From Clonostachys chloroleuca (lineage: Eukaryota > Ascomycota > Sordariomycetes > Hypocreales > Bionectriaceae), in assembly GCA_037952775.1 (NCBI GenBank), contig JBANAY010000004.1, positions 12,090,001 through 12,154,000 on the forward strand: a stretch of 64,000 nt of DNA, read 5' to 3'. Each line of letters opens with the position of its first letter. The first letter of the stretch is position 1. A program made the translations under genes and the position numbers. The notes under the pieces are model-generated. The model had not been told where the DNA came from and ran no database searches. It worked only from the letters and a program-made list of their open reading frames with translations. Below, in pieces: positions 12,155-22,557 of the stretch.

Positions 12155-12513
12155 GGGGAGGGTTATGTCATGTTGTCGCGTGGGGTGGCTTCGAGCAAGC
12201 GGCCGATTTGGCAGCAAGCGTTTCGAAAGCGGTCGATTTTGGTTTGTTTTCTTCTCATTCAAATCTCTATTGCTGATGGGGGAGTTATGGAGACAGGGCG
12301 TTTGAGCCGTTGACTATTATCACGAATAGGAATAACAGAGATGTCATGAGGGCCTGCTGCCATAAAACAATAAGACATAACACTATTATTCGAGCTATGG
12401 AATAATTAAACGCCTTCATCCTGCTGTTCTGGGTATATATATGAAAGCAAAATCATTGGCAACCAAGTAAAAATAGGGGCATCACGTCGTTAAGCTGCTT
12501 GAACTACGCCGTC

Positions 12514-14508
12514 TTAGCTGTCGCTCACCGTTACAGCTTTCACTGCCAGCTTCTCTATCCTCCCTGCGTACAGGTTCATCAGATGGGCCGCAGGGTCTCC
12601 CCAAATAATACCCTCCAACTGCTCGACGCGGCATGTGTTCGCAACCACACCTTCTGACAACCGCTCCTCAACTGTCATGCGGTCTCGATGCTGGCGGTAG
12701 CGAGGGTCGGAAGGGCCGCTTCGAAGAACGACAAGTCGCCCAGCGTTCTTTAGGGCACTGACCGGAACAGGCCAGACGGGCTTTTTCTGGGGTGCGGTGG
12801 TGGGTTTGGATTTGAGATCCTGGCGAGACTTGAATTTGTGTAAACGCGGGCTTGTGTGAGTATGAGCGCCCCTCCCTCCCTCAGAAGACCGTCCTACATC
12901 TGAGGGCTTGTCCGCAGGTAGTGATAACGGTGGTGGAGAAGCGAGCAGCTCAAGCAAATTTCTGACATACGCCTTGTCTGCCCTGACGACTGGATCGCCT
13001 TCGTTGATAAAGCTGAGAAAAACACTGTTCTTTAGGTCTGGCCTGTCGGGTCTCATGAGTGGTGACATACTGATGGGCGGAGTACCGAAAGTGACGCAAT
13101 GTACGCGCTTGAAGGATCCTGTTAGCTGATTAAGATCAGTCCTCGCACCCTTGGATCGTGAGAGCATGTGGCAGTACAGGAGCGACGCAACAGCGCCTCC
13201 CGCAGAGTGGCCGGTAATGAGGAGACTATACTTGGATCGGCTGGGATCCTCCTCGAGCAACTGCTTCAGCCGGGAAGCCACCGGCTTGACCATTCTACGT
13301 GCGACCGTCAGAAAGCCTGAATGGCAAAGGTTGGACTTGTCATCGAGAAACCCAGATGGAGAGGCTGGTTCAGCGTGGAGATTGACTGTCCAGTCCATGA
13401 AGGATGCGGTACCGCGGACTGCGAAGACAATGGTGCGCATATGATCCATTGGAACAGACTTAATCACCATGGCTTTCGTGCCAGCTCGCCAATCTGCAGA
13501 GACATGGGCCTCGCTCTCACGCTTTTGAGGGCGCTCGTAGACGGCCTGAGAATACTGGGCCGCGAGACACAAAAGGGGCCATGTGGGAAAATATCTGTTT
13601 CCATCTTGTTAGGTTCCCACCACATTAGGATTTTGGGGATATGTGGACTGGATTACTTACACGGCGAAAGGGGGCAAGCTCGCTGGAAGCTTGGAATTTG
13701 CATAGAGCTCAACCTTGGAGAAGTATTCTCCTCGGACGACAGCCGTGGCTACCCCACCAGCCAGCTGGGCGTTTTTCTTGGGCTTTTCCTTGTATCCGTC
13801 CTCAAGTGAAGAATTCTGGCGAGAAGATCGCTCGCGCTTTCGGTCTTTTCCCCGGCCGCTGCCTAACTCCCTCTCATGGTGGTGGTGTTTCGGCTTGGTG
13901 AGCTGCGGATCAGCCGACGATACCCGCACTAGAGCCTGGCAATCATTCACCGCGGCGATGGGCGATCGACAAGTGAATAAATCAGGCTCGTTTCCAGTCA
14001 TGCCCTCTTTGTCAATTTGGGTCAAGATGTGGTTTAACCGTATTGACACTTCGTCGAAAATTGACACGGTCGTTCCCACAAGTGCGGTGCTGTATCCATA
14101 CCAGGCGGCAAGTCCATCATTGCAGTTTGGGAGAGCACTCGCGTCCCTGGCCAGATTCACCATGGACACGGCAAAATTCCCACCTCCCCCAGAATACAGT
14201 TGAACCCTATCGCGTTGATGCTGCTGGGGGTCGTGGCGGTGGTGGTCTGGCGCAGAGGTCGACGTCAGCTGAAGCTGAGGGGAGGAAGCATTTTTGTGGT
14301 GACCGGTGTAAGGAATGCGTTTCCGGCTTTGGTCGCCGTGATGCTTATCACGCCGAGCCGTTACCGTCGAATGTCGTGGCGTAAGAACTTTGGAGCTGGC
14401 CTTGGGATCGACGTCATTAATATGAGAGATGGCACCTTTGGCTGGCATCGTTTGCTTCGGCTGGTCCCTGGCTGGTGGTCGGGTTCTTAAGAAGGAGAAC
14501 AAGCCCAT
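12514..14508 (-). CDS. class 3 lipase (alpha/beta hydrolase)
   Basis: Exons 14508-13661 and 13594-12514 join through a 66-bp intron (GTAAGT...ACAG) to give 642 residues. The first 90 or so residues are basic and low in complexity. The hydrolase domain holds the Lipase_3 marks: FAVRGTASFMDW (about 340-350), the nucleophile elbow GHSAGG with Ser413, INEGDPVVRAD with a probable catalytic Asp483, and AAHLMNLY with a probable catalytic His620. A disordered insert (about 500-560) separates Asp and His. Family members cleave ester bonds of tri- or diacylglycerols. There is no signal peptide, so an intracellular lipase is likely. The substrate cannot be told. Confidence 0.87.
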
Positions 14509-15339
14509 CGCAACGGACTATCTGAGCCATGCCGCGACCCTAAAACCGATTCGGGGGTGTTTCATCTAGAGACAGGAGAAGAGACTACAAAATTAAGCGT
14601 GACCGGGAGAAATATTTCGAGGGCAGTTGCGTAGGGTAGTGGGGGCAGAGGCAGCTATTTAGGTGGTTCCGAGGTGGTGGAGCTTCGGATCGTGCTTCGG
14701 AGGGGCTTTGACGAGAATAGATGGATCTCCAGGACTTGAAATAGACTATTAAATGGGAAGAGGGGATGGAAGAAGAGAAAGTCCAATAACAGGCATGCAG
14801 GGGAGCAGGCGAAGGGGTCGTGGGCCAAGCGAGCCGCAAGGTGCATGTCCTCGGGAAAGAAGAGAGCAAATAGAGTTGCCCCGTTCCTGTGTGGCGGCGG
14901 ATGTGCACCCCACCACCACCAAACAGCGCCCACCAGTCCGCCCGCCAACGCCCACCAGCGCCCGAGGGACAGGGCGTTCAGCGACCTGATTCGCTGGAGC
15001 CAGCCCAATTAGAGCGGTAGAGCATGCGCCAGTCCCTGTGGGGGAACCTTCAGGTGCTGGGTGCTGCCTAGTGGGAAGTACAGTGGTACCGTACTACCGT
15101 ACAGTGGTGCACATGGCTGACCAGGCAGTTGAGTCTTGCTGCCTCGCAGCACTGCCCCGTTTGCCACCAGCTGCCCCGTCAACCGGTCGGCCTCTGTACT
15201 CATTATGCCATCATGTCATGCCCGAGACGCTTGCTGGTTTCAAGTCTCAAGTGATTCAATGATCGGAATTCTTCAATTGGTAGGATTGTACGTGTTATTT
15301 CCAAGAAATCTAGGTCCAACGATGCTAGCCTCCAGCCAG
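14509..15339. other. intergenic region upstream of the lipase gene
   Basis: About 0.83 kb, holding the lipase promoter and the 3' end of the next minus-strand gene. The 15070-15110 segment has repeated gtac/ccgtac motifs. No gene is seen. Confidence 0.5.
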
Positions 15340-16452
15340 TCACTTCACGGGATATTTCCATGCCATCCAGGCGATCCAAGTCTGGACAGCCGCCAGTATA
15401 ACTGCCAGCAAAATAAACAACGCCAATAGCGCTATAAACAGCGCGTTCCTCTCACTCGTCTGCGACTGTAGCCACCGCTCCAGCTTGTTACGCGGCGGCG
15501 GATTGGCCAAAGCCGCCTCGAGTTTTCTCATCCGCTCCCCCCAATATGTGTACGTGAAGCCCTCATCCTCTAAGCGCCTGTACCCCTCGTAATCTGCACA
15601 TTCGGGATCGAAGCGTTTTTCACCAATCAGCTCCCTCAGAATTGCTCTGGATTTATTATCGACTCGGTGAAAGAGTAGCCACTGCAGCGAGTGTCTTGTC
15701 TCGTATAATAATCGTGCGGGGGGAGAACCTCTGGCAACCGAGTTAATGAAGGCTATGGAATGGATGAACTCGGATTATGGTGAGTCAACGGCTTACCTCT
15801 CGAGACATTTGCCCACGCTCAAGTTCAGGGGCCCATCTGTTTCATTGTACTTCTTCAATTGAGCCTTCAAGAACCCAACCTGGTGAAAGAGATATACACA
15901 AGGAGGATCCTTGGAATCGTACAGTAAGTGCTTGTCGAGGTCATCTGTTGGCAGAAACTTGACACCGAGTTTTTTCTTCAACTTCCAAGCCTTTGCACTC
16001 TTTTGTACCCCCTTCGAGGGCTTGGGATCAGCGGGGAAGGAACGCTTGACAAAGGCTAAATATGTTTCTTCTGGCTGCCACGATTTCGGACTGTAGTCTA
16101 CTATCGAGAATCCCCGTGTGTGTGATTTGAAGGGATCGCAGTCCACCATGATCACCATATTGACAGCCAAATTGAGATCATCCAAAGCATTTGGCTTGAG
16201 TGGAGCGGTGCCATTGTTGTTATTCAATCTTTGGACAGCTTCGTTCTTCGTTATGTGCGGGGAGCTCTTCAGGAGATTCACTGCATCGCCAACGCCCCTG
16301 TATGTCGACCGTCCTTGGCCATTGACTACTAGAAAGTTTTTCTGGTGGAGCATATAATCGAAGACCGCGAAGAAAGCTGGGAATGCACCATCATTGTTGA
16401 ATATGAGTTTTGCTATCTCGGATTTCTCGGCGCTTTCCTGGTAAGTTGCCAT
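15340..16452 (-). CDS. uncharacterised fungal protein with C-terminal membrane helix
   Basis: Exons 16452-15797 and 15730-15340 join across a 66-bp intron (GTAAGC...CCAG, with TTAAC) to give 348 residues. I know of no named domain. The layout resembles an expanded family of fungal hypothetical proteins: an N-terminal AVFDYMLHQKNF segment, TYRGVGDAVNLL, ALDDLNLAVNMVIMVDC, a central GFSIVDYSPKSWQPEETYL, then PPRNKLERWLQSQTSERNALF leading into one long hydrophobic segment (about residues 315-342) next to the C-terminus, which suggests tail anchoring. The start is the ATG after which the frame becomes family-like. It shares a 289-bp divergent promoter region with the protease-ankyrin gene, so co-expression is possible. 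Function is unknown. Confidence 0.75.
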
Positions 16453-16741
16453 TTCGCAGAGGCTGGCTAGAGTGATATATCTATGCTGATATTGAGATAG
16501 CGAGGCATACGTCTGGGTGTTTCTTTTCTGTGGCTTTGAGGCGGGAGTATTTATAAACGGATGACGACACACATTGCGGATTCTGATACTCACATGTGTG
16601 CCTTTGAGTATGCCTGATTAGTGGCTGCATGCATGAGGCATTGGGTAGTAATACTTGCACTTTCATACACACCAGCGGCTGGGCCAACAATCCTGACTGC
16701 TGACAAGAAATTCTGCTGTCATAACCCCGCTTGAGGCACGT
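16453..16741. promoter_or_regulatory. compact divergent promoter region
   Basis: Only 289 bp separate the minus-strand start at 16452 from the earliest in-frame ATG of the plus-strand protease-ankyrin gene. Both promoters must sit here, or overlap the leader of the plus gene if a later ATG is used. No specific operator is recognised. Confidence 0.5.
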
Positions 16742-19631
16742 ATGGGATCGATCTGCGAATTTCGTTTTCTCCTTCGTTTTCTCCTGTATCCTGTCCTCAG
16801 AATCGTGCCATCTTTCATGCCCTCTTCCCTGTCTGCAACATCCGATCCGCCCAATATGAGCCATCTGTCAGCGTCACAGTCGCAAGTCGAGATGGAAGAC
16901 CAGCCTATTGTGCGACCCTTCAGAGCGTAATTACCCAGGCCCAATTGCTAGCGAGCGGCACCCAATGTCAGGTCACTAACTCGATTGCAGGAGCGCTCTA
17001 CTTCCTACTCGTCTTCTTCCAACTCAACATCATCCACCTTCGTTCCCTGGCACCGGCCAAACCCTAGACGCTGAAGACAGAGCTGTACCAAAAGAAAGCC
17101 GAATGGCGGATGCCGACCGCGCTCATTTCCAGGCAGGGGTCAATATGGATGGTAGTGACTCGCACATGCCATTACCTCCAGCCGCTCCTTCAACCCCACC
17201 AGTGATAAGCGCAGAAGAACACATGAAGTTCAGTGTTTTACTTGGTCGAAAGACCAAAGAGAGAACCTGGCCTCTTTTGCCAGTTGCATGCGAGCGATGG
17301 CCCAAAGAGGAATACGACTCCAGCTTCAAGAAGGTCGTGGAATATCTTAAAGACGCCGTCGATTGTCATGAAACACTCCGTGATAATGCACGAAACATCC
17401 TCTACAGGCTCATGATGGTAGGATTATCGTTGGAGAGCGCAAAGCCATCTGTATTGATCCTTTGCGATTACACAAATCGGGACTCTCTCAAATCATTGTT
17501 CAAGAACATGCCAAGTCAATATAATTGCATCATACCATCAGCATGGCGCAGTACGGACTTGTCTACGATGTCAAAGTCGAAACCGATCCTGTGGCTTTAT
17601 CTCTGTCTCACCAACTCTAAACCATTCAAGAGGTTGAATGGGGTACCTGTTGACATTGAATGCACCTCGCTCGTAACCATGTGTGGATCTCTGGTTCAAT
17701 TTGAGGACCGTCGATCGACGATCTCACTGACGTTGGATATCGATGGGGAAGACCGCCTTCTTACTGTCGAACATATCTTTCGGGACAAAGAACCAGAAAA
17801 TGACAAGCCCAAAATGAGTCCGGACCCAGAATCCCTAGCCTCAATCGAGAGCAATATTGAACAATCGGACCGCCTCGACGATAGCCAGGATGATATCTCG
17901 ACGGACTTGGACACGGACTCAAATCATGATGACCCCCAAATGGATCGAGACTTACCAACGGCCCCCGTCGACTGCAACTCATCTCAAGTTAGTCATAAAC
18001 CAAAGAGACCCAGTGTTGAGGCCCCTGCCCGGCTCCCTCGTGCTCACAAACAAGGTGAGCGGGTCGAACCTCCAAATACTCTACGTCGGCGGAGCCCATA
18101 TCTTGACTGGGCATGTCTGCGCCTTGTGAATTATCAAATGGCGCCAAGGCAACGATGCAATTTTCTGTTGCGACCCGGAAAACCCCCAAGTCTATTGGAA
18201 GACGTCGCTAGCAAACCTCGTACTCATGCGGTTCCAGTTTTCATGGTATCTGGCATACTCGGAGTGAGATCCGGTCGATTGATTGATTCCCCCAGCTATC
18301 TTGGCCCCCCAAAGGGGCAAGATCTTTGCGAAACATGGACAATCATACTTGACAAACAAGAAGGTACGTGGCCCATGAAATTAACACTCAAAAAAAAGGT
18401 TACTTATGTGTGACAAAATACAGCTTTCTGCCCTGGTGAAAGTGGTTCCATCGTAGTCGATCAAGAGACTCTCAGTATATATGGTCACTTAGTTGGTTCA
18501 GACACGTTCGGGTATGGACATGTGGTCCCATTCTCCCGCACCATTGAGCAGATAAGAACGGCCTTCAATGTTGACAACGCCGGGCTCCCGACTCTGGAAA
18601 ACAGCGGTTCACACCAAGAAGTCGACAGATATAGCAAGGATGATAGAGAGCTGGCATTCCTCCTGCTTGATGAACGGCCAGATATGTCCAAGGTCCAGCA
18701 GCTCATCGAACGGGGCGCGAATGTGAATAGACGTGTTGGACTTGGCGGAACGCCGGTCTATAATGCTGCGAGCCGAGGACACCTAGCTTTTGTCAAGCTC
18801 CTTCTCGAAAACGGTGCAGATTTATCTGTACCTAATATCTCTGGTGAGACGCCGGTCTGGAAAGCTGCGAGGCGAGGATACCTAGATGTTGTCAAGCTCC
18901 TTCTTGAAAACGGTGCAGATTTATCTGTATCTAATACTTTTGGTGAGACGCCGGTCTGTAATGCTGCGAGCGGAGGACACCTAGCTGTTGTTAAGCTACT
19001 ACTCTCCCTGGGCTCTGAGGTGAACTGCAAAGATAAGCACAACCGAACGCCACTGCGGGAGGCTATACGAAAAGGCCATCACGATATTGTTGAGGCGCTA
19101 ATTGAAGCGGGTGCTGAAGTGAACGCCGGGGATATAGACGGATGTACTCCACTCTCAGTAGCTGCAAGAATTAGGCGTTCAGATATCGTCCGGCAGCTAC
19201 TTAAAGCAGGCGCTGAGGTGAACGCCAGGGATAAAAACGGAACGACACCGCTCTTATATGCTGCACAACATGGGTATTCGGATATTACACAGCAGCTCAT
19301 TGAAGCAGGTGCTGAAGTTGACGTCAGGGATAAAGACGGGCACACCCCGCTCTTGATAGCTACAAGACACGGGTATTCGGACATTATCCGACAGCTAATG
19401 AAAGCAAGTGCCTTATTGGATAGCAAGGATGATCAAGGGCAAACGGCGCTCTTTATCGCCGTACAGAGGAGAGAATACGGTATTATTCGAATGCTAATCG
19501 AAGGAGGTGCTGCTACAGATGTCGAAGATAACCGGGGACGAACGCTACTCACGTTAGCTAACAAACTAAAGGTTGATTTGTTCATGCACTTAGCTGAAGC
19601 CAAAGACTCTGTGGATGAGAGAGAAGGCTAG
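16742..19631 (+). CDS. trypsin-like protease domain fused to ankyrin repeats
   Basis: Exons 16742-16926, 16991-18363 and 18424-19631; introns are 64 bp (GTAATT...GCAG, with CTAAC) and 60 bp (GTACGT...ACAG). The longest form has 921 residues; ATGs at 16817, 16856 and 16892 are also possible, and 16856 has the best context. In longest-form numbering, a trypsin-fold core shows LLTVEHIF with His323, YLDWACLRL with Asp434 and PGESGSIVVD with Ser526, followed by IYGHLVGSDTFGYGHVVPF, typical of the fungal GDSGS-type domain. A disordered acidic segment separates His from Asp. About nine ankyrin repeats follow (about 603-909). All three triad positions are present, with Glu replacing Asp before the nucleophile. 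There is no signal peptide, so it is cytosolic. A role as a sensor-protease is inferred. Confidence 0.8.
18750..19030 (+). repeat. near-identical 99-bp tandem ankyrin-coding repeats
   Basis: Units begin at 18750, 18849 and 18948, exactly 99 bp (33 codons) apart. The first two differ at about 12 of 99 positions; the third starts the same way and then diverges. Similarity this high at the DNA level points to recent duplication or conversion among repeats. Confidence 0.85.
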
Positions 19632-20669
19632 GTGTTTCGACGCTTGAGACATGAGCGGTTCCGAACTGGGGCGGGGCAACTTCTGGCTCCCTTGATGAGA
19701 ACTATACTCCGATCTGTATGCCATGGTTGCCTTTATGGTCTAAGCGCATACTTTCCAAACAGGGAGAGAATAGTCCTGTTCCAAGCATGCTTCGTAGAAG
19801 TGGGAGGTGCCTAAGTAGGGCGCAGAGCTTCTTATGAACACCTTTTGCTCCGAACCTTTCTCAGGATAGTCATAAGGACGAGGGGTCCGCTGTCATTAAG
19901 TAGTTTCCATTACCTGCGAGACAGAACGTTGAAGCTCAGGATTATGTCATCTCTCCGACACTTTTCCACAAGCCCATGCTTCTTCTTCAGCGAGATGTCT
20001 TAAATCGGGCGAGATTCCACTACACGTGCATGAGAGAAAAGTCTGGACACCCGCCCCCATTTATTCCAATCTTGAGCTCCTTGTGACCTTTTTGAATGTA
20101 ATAGAAGGCATGAAAATCACTGATACCTAGGGAATAGCTATGACCTTGTCAGAGTCAGCTCAGTTGTTACCCCAGGGGCCCTTAACTTTCAAAGATGGGA
20201 ATTGCTGTGCTTGATTTGCTAAATATACTTAACCAAGTTGCGTTAAGATAGAAGCAAATGAATGAAGGAGAAGAAACCCTGGCCGATTGTGATACTGATG
20301 CCCAGCCATCATTTTTCACCCAGTTAGTAGTTTGTCATGGTTTTACTCAAGCAACACATCTTCAACCACTCGTGTAAGAGGAGTGGGTATGAGATAACGG
20401 GGTTTCATGATTTCCATCAATCAGGTAGCTGTAGTGATGTTATATAACGTCAATTCTATCAAAACCTATATCATTCTTTACATAACCATGAACCGTTGGC
20501 CCGCTGCAGGTCGTTTAAAAGTCAATGTATATATCGAGATACTCAAACAAATGCTTACACTCCGTCGAAAAGAACCAAGGCTAGATAGCAGGTAAACGAC
20601 GCTCAGACCGCATAAACCAAGGCCATTAAACGCCTCTCTCCTCGACTTTGACCACCATATCACAGACTT
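19632..20669. other. convergent intergenic region
   Basis: About 1.04 kb between the 3' ends of the protease-ankyrin gene (plus) and the gasdermin-like candidate (minus). It is moderately AT-rich and has no open frame with coding character. It should hold both 3' untranslated regions. Confidence 0.55.
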
Positions 20670-21569
20670 CTAGCCCACAACAGCGCAGTCAAAGCCCATC
20701 ATCTCTACCACCTCCTTATGCCCCTCAGGCTCCTCCGGCTCCTTCGCCTCGTTCAGCTCGCCAGGCTTTGGTGGGTTCAAGAACCCCGCAGTGTCCCCCT
20801 CAACCGGGTTCTCCACCAGCTCGGGCCAGTAGTCGAAGCCATCCTTGATCGTGAACCCGTGCTTGTCCCACCGGAGCGCCCTCTCAATCTTGGACCGCAT
20901 CCCCACCACCTTGTCCAGGTTCACCCGCCTGTATCCCAGAAACACGACCAGCTCGCCCTCGTACGTCACCGACTTGCCCTGCTCCCTCGACACGCCGTAC
21001 CGCCCGCCCATGTGGACGTTGATCGGTATGCCCGTCGCCTCCTGTATGGGCGCCTTGATGCCCCCACCACCCGCAAACGAAGACCCATTCTCGTCCGTCA
21101 CCGCCAGGTTCACCAGCGTCACCACATCCGTAACGAAATACCCCTGCTGGTTGTCCGCGCCCCTCAGCATGTCAAACAGCTCCTGGAAGTACTCCTTGTT
21201 CTGCAACAGGTCCTTGAACTTGTCCCCCGGCGAGTCCATGTGCCAGATCCTCGCCACCGTCGCCTCGTTCTCCCGGCTTACGGACTTGGCCCTCTCCACG
21301 AAAAAGTCGAGGATGTCGTTGAACGACGACTCGACCGAGCTGTCGCGCATCCGCCGCTGCCAGAACCTGACGTTCTGCACCTGCATGGGCTTAGGATCCA
21401 GGTTGGGGATCATGTCCCGCGCCAGCTTCGAGCTCCGGTACGGGATCCGCTTCTCCGTCGGCCTCTTGGGGTGCTTGATGACGCTGCCGATCAGCTTGTC
21501 GCGGTACTCGGCCGCGTCGAGGCGCGGCTCGATGAGCCAGAGCGGCTTTGTGTTGCGCGAATGGGCCAT
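20670..21569 (-). CDS. gasdermin-like candidate, intronless
   Basis: A single exon gives 299 residues from the ATG at 21569 (an upstream in-frame extension to 21674 is possible). The opening PLWLIEP...DKLIGSVIKHPKRPT and the later GYFVTDVVTLVNLAV, GIPINVHMGGRYG, SVTYEGELVVFLGYRRV order resembles what I remember of RCD-1/HET-Q1-type fungal gasdermin-like proteins: an N-terminal LxxP strand, an LGSxV/P block, and paired amphipathic strands before a short C-terminal tail. The last 40 residues are Pro/Glu-rich and hydrophilic, comparable to the short inhibitory tail removed by proteolysis in HET-Q1. It converges with the trypsin-like/ankyrin gene. The real-gene call is strong; the gasdermin call is remote and read by eye. 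Confidence 0.6.
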   Translation of the reverse strand: MAHSRNTKPLWLIEPRLDAAEYRDKLIGSVIKHPKRPTEKRIPYRSSKLARDMIPNLDPKPMQVQNVRFWQRRMRDSSVESSFNDILDFFVERAKSVSRENEATVARIWHMDSPGDKFKDLLQNKEYFQELFDMLRGADNQQGYFVTDVVTLVNLAVTDENGSSFAGGGGIKAPIQEATGIPINVHMGGRYGVSREQGKSVTYEGELVVFLGYRRVNLDKVVGMRSKIERALRWDKHGFTIKDGFDYWPELVENPVEGDTAGFLNPPKPGELNEAKEPEEPEGHKEVVEMMGFDCAVVG

Positions 21570-22557
21570 GGCTGGGTTGTCGTGTGACGGACGACTCTCC
21601 TCTGGCCTCTGATGCAGTTTGTTGCTGGCTCCTGTCGTCTGTGCTTTGACTACTGGTGCTAGTTCTGGGCTCAATACGTTCCTGGGTGAATTCTTGTCGA
21701 TCGTGTCCCGCCTTTCGAGATGCCCAGGGTACGTTGTTTCTATAAATCTGATGTAGGAGGAAGTTTACGAAAGTGCAGGTTCAACAGGTTACGGGATATA
21801 TAAGCGCCGTATTCACGGCCCAACTAAAACGACCTCGCCAGGCTGAAAACTAGCAAGAATTCGCCTTGGTCCTCATACAGAACATAGCAGATGCTTGTGG
21901 CTCATGTGCATGACCAGGTGCAGGGGTATCGGCAGTATCAAGCACCAATGGGAAGTGCCGAAATGGCAGCCTGAGCCACAGCAAGAGGCTAGATTCCCGC
22001 ACAGCCACTTCACCTTGAGTCATCCACCGGCACAACGGCATCACCAGGGACGGGACAGGGGTCGACTGAGCGTGGTCCTAACATGTGAAGAGTTATTGTG
22101 TATTTACTCTCGTGGAAGTAGGTCATCAATTCGAATCGTCGTCTATGTATATACATTTAACCCAACAAAAGCACTATTGCCTCCAGCCAACCGACTCCAA
22201 CCCCGGCGCCTGGTCCATCTAAGTACAACACCCATGCTCTTCCCATCATATACAGAAGAGAATATGAAAGCACAAGGCAGAATAATATAGCCCACGCTTT
22301 CGGGGGCCTCTCTCTGGAGCCCACCACTCGTGTATGTACATTTAATGTGAAAAGAGGTAAATCATGATCAAACAACCTAAACACAGGGGGATATCAATAA
22401 CAGGGGTGCCAATTCTTGCCACCCAAAAACAAACTAATGCGCTCTCAGACAAAGGAAATATAAGTGCGAAAAGCAGAAAAAAAATGAGTAAGATGAAAAT
22501 CGGAGGGTACAAGAAGTCAGTCACGAGGAATGAGGAAATGCCAGTCGGTGGCTAAGC
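21570..22557. other. intergenic region
   Basis: About 1 kb. The left part is the promoter of the minus-strand gasdermin-like gene; the right part is probably the 3' untranslated end of the RhoGEF-like gene. No other gene is seen. Confidence 0.5.

Noticed and set aside
20718..21587. Plus-strand frames of 289 and 255 codons opposite the gasdermin-like gene
   Set aside because: GC-rich antisense shadows; the minus frame has the coherent protein sequence and a good start.
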